Notes under the pieces: model-generated
What the model saw: only the letters and a program-made list of their open reading frames with translations
Told to the model about the DNA's origin: nothing
The model's database searches: none
Source: Hominisplanchenecus faecis
Lineage (GTDB): Bacteria; Bacillota; Clostridia; Lachnospirales; Lachnospiraceae
Direction of reading: 5' to 3'
Assembly: GCF_020687205.1 (NCBI RefSeq)
Contig: NZ_JAJEQE010000001.1
Coordinates: 1 to 64,000, forward strand
DNA length: 64,000 bases
Position numbers and translations under genes: made by a program
In this document: piece after piece, positions 53,972-62,022 of the stretch
Layout of the letters: each line of letters begins with the position of its first letter
Position numbering within the stretch: the first letter of the stretch is position 1

Positions 53972-54889
53972 CTATTCTTCCGTATAGAAATCTTCCATCA
54001 CATATGTAGTAACCGGTGTAATAAACAGTTCGTACTTGATGACCAGCCTAACAAGATCATTTCCATCAATAAGTGTAATCGGAGTACCTTCTCTTGCTGC
54101 CTCACGTGCTTTATTAGTAAATCGGCTATTTGTAATAAAAACACCGTAATCCGCTTGAAATTTATTCATAGCTCCAAGGAACTGATTGATATCCGGCTCG
54201 CTTACAGGATTTGCATTGAACCTTTTACACTGGATGACCACCCTTGTCGTTCTAAAATCATCATCATCGATGTGATATCCATAGCCATCAATACCACCAT
54301 CATTAGAAATCTGGACTCCCTTATTCGTAAACTGAACTCCCATCTTTGTGAGAAGAGCTCTAGAAAACTGCTCAAATTTTGCCGGTGACATATTCGCAAT
54401 CGCACTCTGCAATTTTACCTTGAAGTCATCCAGCAACTTATCCTCTGAAGATTCGCTATCCTCATCTTCTTCTACGTCCGATATTGCAGCCATTTTACTT
54501 TTTACCTTGTTTTTTGAAGAATGTTCTTCCCAATAGGTACGAGCCTTATCTCTTACTTCTGTTTTTACATCAAAGTTCGAAAGATCTATATTCGCGCCTT
54601 CCTGTGTAAGTGTAATCACCGGATTATATTTCACATAAGAAATAAGCCCAACATATCCTAGCTCTTTAATGGCAAAATTAAATTTGAAATCAAACTTCTT
54701 GTACTGATTTCCTGTCTTGTTGGAGGTATACAATTTCTGTTCAAATTCAGCTATATGCTCATCCAACTCGCTAATCCTATTTCTAATTTCAGAACGCTCT
54801 AACTGTCCGCCAGCCGCTTGAAGAACTTCAAGAATCGGTTTGATGAGGTAGGACACTTGTTCTTCTGAATTTAACTTGTCATAATACAT
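53972..54889 (-). CDS. Mrr-like restriction endonuclease
   Basis: 305 residues. An N-terminal winged-helix domain (1-100; FNFAIKELGYVGLISYVK) and an acidic linker (about 138-150) precede the Mrr catalytic domain: DGGID at 197-201 and QCK at 220-222, the QxK form of the PD-(D/E)XK motif. Mrr enzymes cut modified DNA. It starts 18 bases after the hsdR stop, so it belongs to the type I operon. Confidence 0.9.
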   Translation of the reverse strand: MYYDKLNSEEQVSYLIKPILEVLQAAGGQLERSEIRNRISELDEHIAEFEQKLYTSNKTGNQYKKFDFKFNFAIKELGYVGLISYVKYNPVITLTQEGANIDLSNFDVKTEVRDKARTYWEEHSSKNKVKSKMAAISDVEEDEDSESSEDKLLDDFKVKLQSAIANMSPAKFEQFSRALLTKMGVQFTNKGVQISNDGGIDGYGYHIDDDDFRTTRVVIQCKRFNANPVSEPDINQFLGAMNKFQADYGVFITNSRFTNKAREAAREGTPITLIDGNDLVRLVIKYELFITPVTTYVMEDFYTEE

Positions 54890-54907
54890 CAGCGGATCCT
54901 CCCTAAT

Positions 54908-57900
54908 TTATTTCATATCACTATGAACACTTGGCTCATTATCTGTCCACAGCTCACACTGGCTGATTACAGTGCTAATTGCAAAATCATAATCTTCTGG
55001 CGGATACTTATACTTTTTGAGTAATCTCTTAACCATCTTTCTCATAGATGCCCTAGCTGTTTCTTTCTTCTGCCAGTCGATGGTACGATTCTTTCGAAGC
55101 ATTTCCGTTAATTCTTTAGTAAGCGCAATCAATTCATCATTCTGATAAAAATCCTTTATATGCTCTGGCTTAGTAAGGGCATCATAAAAGGCTAATTCTT
55201 CCTGAGACAATCCAAGTTTCTTACCATTTTTATATAAGTTCGTAATCTCCTCAGCGGTTTTTAAAAGTTCCTTTATTACTTCTTCATTCGTAATAAGGCC
55301 ATTATAATAAGAATTCATTAACTGAGCAATTTTCTCTGAAAACTTCTGGGACTGAACCACATTTGTTCTTCTATACAATGACACCTGTTCAGCCATAAGT
55401 TTTTTGAGAATTTCCACTGCAATATTCTTTTCCTTCATTCTGGAGATCTCATCCAGAACTGCAGGATCAAACAGACTAAAGTTTTCGCCACCTGTTTTGC
55501 TGCTGTCAAATAAGCTGATCACACCTTCACTCTGTACTGCCGATTTCAAAAGGTTATTGATCTGCTCGTTTATTTCTTTCAGTGACAGACTCTTACCGCC
55601 TGTACCGCCATATGTAATTTTAATAACAGTGGAACGAACTGCCTCCATATAGGCCGCTTCGTGACGTTCTCTTTCAGTTGTCATACTCGAGCACAGAGAA
55701 TGTGACTGCTTTAACAGCATAGCCTCTTTTAAGAACAGATCTTTTCTGTCCGGAGCTTTTGCGTCGAGTACAAAGTTAACGCCTCCGCTGATCAATTTTG
55801 CCATGGTTAGAGGAGAACCACTGATAAATCCACTGAAATCAAAACCATATAATAAATCCTTACATACTTGCAGTTTTTCCTGGAATTTCGGATATGCTAC
55901 TTTGGCAATATTCATATCACCATATCTGGACTGATCACGTTTCGTATATTCCTTCATTGCAGCTTTCAGTGCAGAAGCAATCCCCACATAATCTACAATC
56001 AATCCGCCTTCTTTATCCTTAAATACTCTGTTTACCCGGGCAATTGCCTGCATCAGATTATATCCATGCATTGGCTTATAAACATACATTGTTGCAAGAG
56101 ATGGAACGTCGAAACCGGTGAGCCACATATCTACAACAATGGCGATCTTCATCGGATCATTATTGTCTTTGAACTTTCTGGCCAGCTCTTCCTTATGCGA
56201 CTTTGTGCCAATGATCTCCTTCCAATCTTCTGGATCATTATTGCCACTTGTCATTACAACGCCGATCTTTTCCTTCCAATTCGGACGAATCTCCAGGATG
56301 TGCCGATAAATCTTCATAGCAATCGGTCTGGAATAGGCAACTATCATTGCTTTTCCGGTCAGCAGATTGGCCCTGTATTTTTCATAGTGATTAACAATAT
56401 CATCGCACAAAGATTCAATGGTAGATTGCGCGCCAAGAACACTCTCCATCTGGCCCAGCATCTTTTTACTTTTCTCGATGGTTTCTTTATCTGACTGCAG
56501 CTCCAGAACATCATAGGTAGAATCAATCAGTGCAAGCGTATTCTCATCCAGCTTCAGATGTACAACCCGACTCTCATAATATACCGGTCTTGTAGCTCCG
56601 TCTTCCACAGCCTGAGTCATGTCATACACATCAATATAATCACCAAATACCTCTCTGGTGTTTCGATCTTTTGCAGAAATTGGAGTTCCGGTAAAACCAA
56701 TAAATGTTGCATTCGCCAATGCATCATGAATAATTCGTGCATTACCTATAACCGTACGTGCTTCCTTCTCTCCGGCTTCATTTTCTGAAATAACAATTCT
56801 TTCATCAAAACCATATTGGCCACGGTGTGCTTCGTCCGCCATGACTACAATATTTCTACGCTCAGAAAGAGGCCTTTCCCCACGCTCAAATTTGAACATG
56901 GTTGTAAAGATAATTCCATTCGCCGTTCTGCCATCCAATAATGATTTCAGGTGCTCCTTACTCTCTGCCTGCACCGGCGTCTGACGAAGAAAATCCGCAC
57001 ACTGCGAAAACTGCAAATAGAGCTGATCATCCAAATCAATACGATCCGTCATCACTACCAGGGTAGGACTATCCAGTGCCTCCTGAAGCAAATGAGCATA
57101 AAACACCATAGAAAGCGACTTTCCAGATCCCTGGGTATGCCAAAATACGCCACCCTTTCCATCCGTTTTTGTTGCCACTTTTGCTTTTTCTATTGCTTTA
57201 CGCACGGCAAAGTATTGATGATATCCTGCTAAAACTTTGAATCTTCCAGTACCGGATCCAGAGAAAAGAATGAAATTCTTTAATATATCCAGTAAACGCT
57301 TCTTCTGAAACATGCCTTCATAGAAGGTGTCAAACTGCGCATATGCTGTGTCTTCGTAATCTCCGTCCTTGGTCTTCCATTCCATAAACCTATCCAAGCC
57401 AGAAGTAATGGTACCAGCCTTATTTGTGGAAAGATCACTAATAACACAAATTGCATTGTAATAAAAGATTGAAGGGATATCCTTCATATAGTTACGGATC
57501 TGATTATATGCATTCTCTGCCCCTACTTCATCTTTAGATGGACTCTTTAGCTCCATCAGTACCAGTGGAAGTCCATTGATAAAAAGTATCACATCCGGTC
57601 TACGGTTATTTCCGTTCTCCAAGAATGTAAACTGATTCACGACGTAAAACGAATTCTTTTTCTCATTCTCATAATCAATCAGCCGGACTATCGAAGACTG
57701 TTCTTCTCCTTTCACAAAAAGCTTAACCGTGATACCATTCTGCAGATAATCCATAAAGATAATATTTTTTTGCAGTAAGCTTCCCGTATCAAATGTTTTT
57801 AATTTTAACAAAGCCTCATCGATGGCTTCTACAGGCAGATCACGGTTAATACGTACCAGGCTGTCCCGCAAAACAGCATCTAAAAGTGGACTGGAATAAT

Positions 57901-58000
57901 CTCTGTCCAAATCTGGTGCGTAGAGGTGATCATAGCCCATATTTTCAAACAGTTCTATGATTGCCTGTTCATATGTATCTTCTGTAAATAAAATAGGCAT
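54908..58000 (-). CDS. hsdR: Type I restriction endonuclease subunit R
   Basis: 1030 residues, full length. N-terminal nuclease: RRPDVILFINGLPLVLMELK (Asp136, Glu150, Lys152). Motor: Walker A TQGSGKS (289-295), DEAH at 389-392, GFTGTPIS, and a C-terminal helicase lobe with VDMWLTGFDVPSL. A helical C-terminal domain contacts the methylase. AGGAGG precedes the ATG. It follows the complete hsdS in the operon. Confidence 0.95.
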   Translation of the reverse strand: MPILFTEDTYEQAIIELFENMGYDHLYAPDLDRDYSSPLLDAVLRDSLVRINRDLPVEAIDEALLKLKTFDTGSLLQKNIIFMDYLQNGITVKLFVKGEEQSSIVRLIDYENEKKNSFYVVNQFTFLENGNNRRPDVILFINGLPLVLMELKSPSKDEVGAENAYNQIRNYMKDIPSIFYYNAICVISDLSTNKAGTITSGLDRFMEWKTKDGDYEDTAYAQFDTFYEGMFQKKRLLDILKNFILFSGSGTGRFKVLAGYHQYFAVRKAIEKAKVATKTDGKGGVFWHTQGSGKSLSMVFYAHLLQEALDSPTLVVMTDRIDLDDQLYLQFSQCADFLRQTPVQAESKEHLKSLLDGRTANGIIFTTMFKFERGERPLSERRNIVVMADEAHRGQYGFDERIVISENEAGEKEARTVIGNARIIHDALANATFIGFTGTPISAKDRNTREVFGDYIDVYDMTQAVEDGATRPVYYESRVVHLKLDENTLALIDSTYDVLELQSDKETIEKSKKMLGQMESVLGAQSTIESLCDDIVNHYEKYRANLLTGKAMIVAYSRPIAMKIYRHILEIRPNWKEKIGVVMTSGNNDPEDWKEIIGTKSHKEELARKFKDNNDPMKIAIVVDMWLTGFDVPSLATMYVYKPMHGYNLMQAIARVNRVFKDKEGGLIVDYVGIASALKAAMKEYTKRDQSRYGDMNIAKVAYPKFQEKLQVCKDLLYGFDFSGFISGSPLTMAKLISGGVNFVLDAKAPDRKDLFLKEAMLLKQSHSLCSSMTTERERHEAAYMEAVRSTVIKITYGGTGGKSLSLKEINEQINNLLKSAVQSEGVISLFDSSKTGGENFSLFDPAVLDEISRMKEKNIAVEILKKLMAEQVSLYRRTNVVQSQKFSEKIAQLMNSYYNGLITNEEVIKELLKTAEEITNLYKNGKKLGLSQEELAFYDALTKPEHIKDFYQNDELIALTKELTEMLRKNRTIDWQKKETARASMRKMVKRLLKKYKYPPEDYDFAISTVISQCELWTDNEPSVHSDMK

Positions 58001-58047
58001 GTTCTACCTCCTGTTTCTCTAGTGATTTATATAGGTTGTATAGTTTT

Positions 58048-58732
58048 AAACAATAATTTAGCGGCTTAGAAATTAATGTCGGAGACATCGATTTCACCTG
58101 ACATTAGTTTTGGAAGCAAAGAATCTCTTAAGTCCGCAAGCCGAATGTTTTCATTCTGATTTGAGATTATGAATTCTGTGATTGGCTTTACGACAGAGTT
58201 AAATTGATCCAGTGCATTTTCATCCGGCAATAGCAGTTCAAGGCCTTTTACTCTATCTCGTGGTAATTCGGTCTGTCCAGTACTTCCGGTGTGAAGAGAT
58301 TCAATTTCTCGTTCGTGTAGAATTCCCCATATGCCGATGTAATAAATTAATTTTTCATTCTTCGGCCTTACAATTGTCACATGAGAATCTACAGTCATAT
58401 TCACTGGATCAAACCAAATTTGTGCAGCACGACCAAGCGTACCTTGACCTGTGGAATTAATAAGGAAATCTCCCTTCTTTAACCACTTTTCATTAATCTT
58501 TTTAGGAAGATGTTTTCTTGCCGGGGATAAATCGAGCATATGATCTCGGATACATTTTTGATTTATAACAATTTGGTCCGATTCATCACTGTATTTTGGG
58601 GCTATTCCGCGGGTTACTAAGGAAGTAATATCTTCCAAGGTTACCATCTGCCAATCTTCATGTTCTGAAATGTCAGGATCAATGAACCAGGCTTTGAAAA
58701 TCGATGACGCTTGCTGAAGTAAATTATTGTTT
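58048..58732. repeat. Invertible cassette A: inverted 13-bp sites around the 3' half of the full hsdS
   Basis: AAACAATAATTTA at 58048-58060 and its complement at 58720-58732 bracket the second half of hsdS (58066-59232). In the present orientation the reading frame passes intact through the site (codons for NNNL). Inverting would place GCG GCT TAG after the site and truncate the protein to ...INNNLAA. Confidence 0.8.
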
Positions 58733-59232
58733 ATTTTTGTATTCAAATTGATCTTATTTTCTATTTGTTGAAGAATTGAAGCCACCCTATTTTGGTCTTC
58801 AAGCGAAAATATCGGAACCATAATCTGTTTCATCATTCCGAATGTTATCGCAGGCATAGTCGATGAACTCTGCCCGTTCATTAACATATGTTTAATTTCA
58901 GATGAAGACAAATAATAAAACATAAAATCAACGTTGAACCGCTGGTCCTGCACATCAACTTGAAACATATTATTAGCGATTATTCCCGGTATCCCCCTCA
59001 CTATTGTGCCAGCAGTTTGAGATCCATATCTGATCATAACAATATCCGATTTATCCACCCAATACCGTTCTCCGAAGTCTTCAATATATCTTGGCGATTC
59101 GCTTGTATTCGTATAATCTACAATCCGCACAAAACGCACCATATTATCCTTTTTTACTAACGATTGCTTATCTATTGGCACTTGTTTGCCTTGCTTAAAT
59201 ACCGCAATCTTATCTAAGCTTATGTATTCCAT
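58066..59232 (-). CDS. hsdS: Type I restriction specificity subunit, full length
   Basis: 388 residues with two target recognition domains. TRD1 occupies about 1-140 and the central conserved helix is QQIENKINLNTKINNNL; TRD2 follows from about 190 to 340, with a C-terminal conserved helix ending LPKLMSGEIDVSDINF. The central helix encodes the 13-bp recombination site. GGAGG precedes the ATG, near the stop of the 100-residue gene. This is the only complete hsdS in the present arrangement. Confidence 0.93.
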   Translation of the reverse strand: MEYISLDKIAVFKQGKQVPIDKQSLVKKDNMVRFVRIVDYTNTSESPRYIEDFGERYWVDKSDIVMIRYGSQTAGTIVRGIPGIIANNMFQVDVQDQRFNVDFMFYYLSSSEIKHMLMNGQSSSTMPAITFGMMKQIMVPIFSLEDQNRVASILQQIENKINLNTKINNNLLQQASSIFKAWFIDPDISEHEDWQMVTLEDITSLVTRGIAPKYSDESDQIVINQKCIRDHMLDLSPARKHLPKKINEKWLKKGDFLINSTGQGTLGRAAQIWFDPVNMTVDSHVTIVRPKNEKLIYYIGIWGILHEREIESLHTGSTGQTELPRDRVKGLELLLPDENALDQFNSVVKPITEFIISNQNENIRLADLRDSLLPKLMSGEIDVSDINF

Positions 59233-59237
59233 AGTAT

Positions 59238-59540
59238 TTACGCCTCCGACATATAATTCTTCAAGCTGCCATGGTAATCCATCGGAACTTTAAGAACAAC
59301 CACTATATTTTTTTCTGGCACTAATTCCATTATTAATTTTTGCAATCTACCAGTTTGTATTGAATATCTCGTCATGTTCAATATGTAATAATTTTCCATT
59401 CGCTCGAATATAGGTGTACTAAAATGAATAAGCTGGTCACCTTTTATCTTGAGATTTCCTGGTGAACTACTCGATCCAGTTATTCCTTCAATCGACCCAT
59501 CTAAAAATTCATTAATTAAAGTTTTCATTGTTTTATTCAC
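59238..59540 (-). CDS. Unknown 100-residue protein between recombinase and hsdS
   Basis: Up to 100 residues. It opens with GTG at 59540, close after GGTGAG; an internal ATG (59528) is the alternative. NEFLDGSIEGITGSSSSPGN and LIHFSTPIFERMENYYILNM are beta-rich-looking. I do not recognise it. It is packed between the recombinase gene (8 bases) and hsdS (5 bases), so it may serve switching or regulation of the system. Confidence 0.65.
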   Translation of the reverse strand: MNKTMKTLINEFLDGSIEGITGSSSSPGNLKIKGDQLIHFSTPIFERMENYYILNMTRYSIQTGRLQKLIMELVPEKNIVVVLKVPMDYHGSLKNYMSEA

Positions 59541-59548
59541 ATTCTCAC

Positions 59549-60520
59549 CTACCCGATAAATTTTCTATGTGCAATTTTTACATTGCTCTGTTTTACCATT
59601 GCATATTGCAAAGTTGTATCTATCTTTCTATGTCCTAATAGCTGTTGTAGTTGTTCAATCGGCATCCCTTTATCTATTGCCATTGTGGCTAATGTTCGTC
59701 GAAATTTATGCGGATGTACTTTTATCATTCCAAGCTTCCTACCAAATTCTCTCAACCTAGTTTCCACTCCGCCAATCTTCAGACGTTCATTTGGCTCTCG
59801 TAATGAGACAAACAGTGCTGGATTATCATCCTTTCTGCTAGCCAAATAATTCTGCAAATGAATCTTAGTCCGTGCATCAAAATAGACTACTCGCTCTTTA
59901 CTGCCTTTACCAAAAACAACGCATTCTCTTTCGTGGAAATCAATATCTGATCGATTTAGCAATACCATTTCTCCTACACGCATTCCGGTAGATGCAAGCA
60001 AATCAATCATCGCTAAATCACGGATCTCATCGCAGTTATCACGCATCATTTCTAGTTCTTCATCAGAGTACGTTTCTTTTACATTGGTTACTGTCTTAAC
60101 CTTATGAATACGACGTACAGGACTTTTTAAAATGTAATCTTCATCCTCAAGCCATGTGAAGAAACTAGACAAAATTCTACGGATATTATCGATTGTCACC
60201 TTACTGGATCCCCGTTCCTCTTGGTATACAGTTAAATAGGAGCGGATATCATCTGTTGTAATATGGTTTGCATCCTTGTCAAGCTTATCTAGCATTGCAC
60301 ATATCGTCTTCTCGTAATATTTGAGTGACTTCTCGGAACACCCCTCTATTCGCTTCGCGGCCAGAAACAGCTCAACATAGTCTTTATCTCCTGTAGTCTC
60401 TATATTTCCTGCGTATTTTGCAAGCACAGAAGTTAATGTAGCTTTCAATTTTTCTGCTTGCGCATTGTCAAGAAATGGCAACATCTCCTGGACAACATCT
60501 TTAATAACATCTTGATTCAT
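59549..60520 (-). CDS. Tyrosine recombinase, probable hsdS invertase
   Basis: 323 residues. The catalytic set is complete: Arg181 (STGMRVGE), His271-xx-Arg274 (HPHKFRRT), His297 (LLGHRKI) and Tyr306 (TTLQYAMV). An N-terminal SAM-like domain covers about 45-140. It lies between two hsdS loci with inverted sites, the arrangement seen in phase-variable type I systems in other bacteria. That it acts on these sites is inference. Its RBS lies inside a hairpin (60521-60551). Confidence 0.92.
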   Translation of the reverse strand: MNQDVIKDVVQEMLPFLDNAQAEKLKATLTSVLAKYAGNIETTGDKDYVELFLAAKRIEGCSEKSLKYYEKTICAMLDKLDKDANHITTDDIRSYLTVYQEERGSSKVTIDNIRRILSSFFTWLEDEDYILKSPVRRIHKVKTVTNVKETYSDEELEMMRDNCDEIRDLAMIDLLASTGMRVGEMVLLNRSDIDFHERECVVFGKGSKERVVYFDARTKIHLQNYLASRKDDNPALFVSLREPNERLKIGGVETRLREFGRKLGMIKVHPHKFRRTLATMAIDKGMPIEQLQQLLGHRKIDTTLQYAMVKQSNVKIAHRKFIG

Positions 60521-60551
60521 AGTTGTTCTCCTTTTCTTTTAGAGAACAACT
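60521..60551 (-). promoter_or_regulatory. Hairpin that covers the recombinase RBS
   Basis: In the mRNA AGTTGTTCTC (60551-60542) pairs perfectly with GAGAACAACT (60530-60521), around an 11-base loop; the downstream arm includes part of the AAAGGAG that precedes the ATG. This could limit recombinase translation, or be a DNA-binding site for autoregulation. Confidence 0.6.
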
Positions 60552-60608
60552 ATGGGTGGGTTCCCAGTATTAACCTCCGCCACCTACGAAGATTATGGGT
60601 TCTGTGTA

Positions 60609-61293
60609 AAACAATAATTTAGAGCAACAAGCTCAGGCATATTTTAATGAGCTATTCGTCACAAACGCTGATCCTTTGTGGGCTGAAGGAACTCTGTCTG
60701 ATATTGGATCAATTGTTGCGGGTGGAACTCCTTCTAAATCCAAGACAGAGTACTATACTGACCATGGAATCGCATGGATTACTCCAAAAGATTTATCAAA
60801 TGATAAGTCGAAATATATTTCTCATGGAGAGATAGATATTTCCGAGCTTGGATTTTCCAAGAGTAGTGCAACTAAGATGCCAAAAGGAACAGTTCTCTTC
60901 AGTTCTCGTGCACCCATCGGCTACATTGCTATTGCTCAAAATGAGGTGACGACTAACCAGGGCTTCAAATCAGTTGTTCCTAATGAGAACATTGGAACCG
61001 CATTCGTATATTTCTTATTGAAGCAATTGCTTCCAACAATTGAAAATATGGCATCCGGATCTACTTTTAAAGAAATTTCCGGTTCTGGAATGAAATCCGT
61101 TCCGGTGGTAATTCCAGATTATGCATCCATTCGACTTTTTAATGACTTTTGTCTGCCGTTGTTCAAAGAACAGGAAGCATTGGAAGCAGAAAACCGCAGA
61201 TTGGCAAATCTTAGAGATACACTCCTGCCAAAGCTGATGTCCGGAGAAATCGATGTCTCCGATGTGGATATCTAAGCTGCTAAATTATTGTTT
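60609..61293. repeat. Invertible cassette B: inverted sites around an orphan hsdS 3' half
   Basis: AAACAATAATTTAG at 60609-60622 and its exact complement at 61280-61293 bracket the orphan half. The cassette is now reversed relative to the hsdS 5' half beside hsdM. Inversion would join TTA to GAG CAA CAA GCT in frame and build a full specificity subunit. Confidence 0.85.
60610..61275 (+). pseudogene. Orphan hsdS 3' half in the off orientation
   Basis: An open frame of 221 residues without a start: NNNLEQQAQAYFNELFVTNA, a TRD (LSDIGSIVAGGTPSKSKTEY), and the conserved end LPKLMSGEIDVSDVDI. It is a silent cassette, not decay: no frameshift or stop is seen. On inversion it would complete the 5' half at 61272-61811. 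No RBS drives it now. Confidence 0.88.
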
Positions 61294-61811
61294 ATTTGCT
61301 CATTTAATATAATTTTTTCTTCAATGCTCTTTAAAACAGATGCAACTAACCTCTGCTTTTTGAGTGGAACATATGGAATTTTTAGCTGTTCTAGATGAGG
61401 AATACGTAAATTACTTACTGTAGTTCCTGTTCCTTCACTCCATGAAATTTGATGCTGAACAAACTTGGACTGAAGACTGTACAATAGATAATAATTATCG
61501 CATATGTCTGGATTTGTCCTTAAAAGAACCATCCGCTGGCCTAAGCAACACTCTATTCTCTCTGGGATCATTCCAACCTCTCCCATTGGAGCTTCTCTTG
61601 TAATGATAATATCTCCAGACCTAGGTATTGCTCTTTTCACTCTCAAATTAAAATGTTCATCATCTGTATACGAAGGCGAAGAGAAATCAATTCTACCTTT
61701 TTTAATATTATTATTTCGAATCACAATTTTTCCAGATGTAGTCCATTTAGGGGTAGAGTGCGGACAGTCTACAACAATATCACAAAGTTCCCTTATAGTC
61801 TTAGTCTCCAT
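61272..61811 (-). CDS. hsdS: Type I specificity subunit, 5' half only (truncated by inversion)
   Basis: 179 residues: one TRD (TIRELCDIVVDCPHSTPKW to about 150) and the central helix ending EEKIILNEQINNNL, then AA and stop. The stop comes from the reversed cassette B. A half-subunit might dimerise to form a working specificity subunit, as known for some artificial and natural half-HsdS, but this is inference. AAGGGG precedes the ATG; it overlaps the small Cys-rich gene. Confidence 0.88.
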   Translation of the reverse strand: METKTIRELCDIVVDCPHSTPKWTTSGKIVIRNNNIKKGRIDFSSPSYTDDEHFNLRVKRAIPRSGDIIITREAPMGEVGMIPERIECCLGQRMVLLRTNPDICDNYYLLYSLQSKFVQHQISWSEGTGTTVSNLRIPHLEQLKIPYVPLKKQRLVASVLKSIEEKIILNEQINNNLAA

Positions 61812-62022
61812 CATTTTCTTTCCCCTTTAACTTAATATACTGCTTCTTCCAAGAACGAGAAGGTATCATACAAATATGATCTTCCCGACAAAACGCACAT
61901 ACCGTATCCAGCATATAATTTTTACAAATATTAGGATTATTTGCCCTACAGCCAAATGTTTGACTCTCGGTATCCAATGGATGAAGAGGATCCTTAAAAG
62001 CTTTCTTTACATCAGACTTCAT
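61801..62022 (-). CDS. Small Cys-rich protein between hsdM and hsdS
   Basis: 73 residues. Four or more cysteines (GCRANNPNICKNYMLDTVCAFC) suggest a metal site; then ICMIPSRSWKKQYIKL. The ATG at 62022 overlaps the hsdM stop by 11 bases, so it is translated with the operon. I have a memory of similar small proteins in Lachnospiraceae type I operons, without known function. Confidence 0.65.
   Translation of the reverse strand: MKSDVKKAFKDPLHPLDTESQTFGCRANNPNICKNYMLDTVCAFCREDHICMIPSRSWKKQYIKLKGKENDGD

Noticed and set aside
55868-56494. Plus-strand frame of 208 codons inside hsdR
   Set aside because: Antisense to the helicase domain; no independent support.
59549-60520. Integrase of the defective prophage
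   Set aside because: It lies inside the type I operon between hsdS loci with matching inverted sites and far from the phage genes, so an hsdS invertase is the better reading.
60610-61275. Orphan hsdS half as a decayed pseudogene
   Set aside because: Its frame is clean and it joins in frame after inversion; a silent cassette explains it better than decay.
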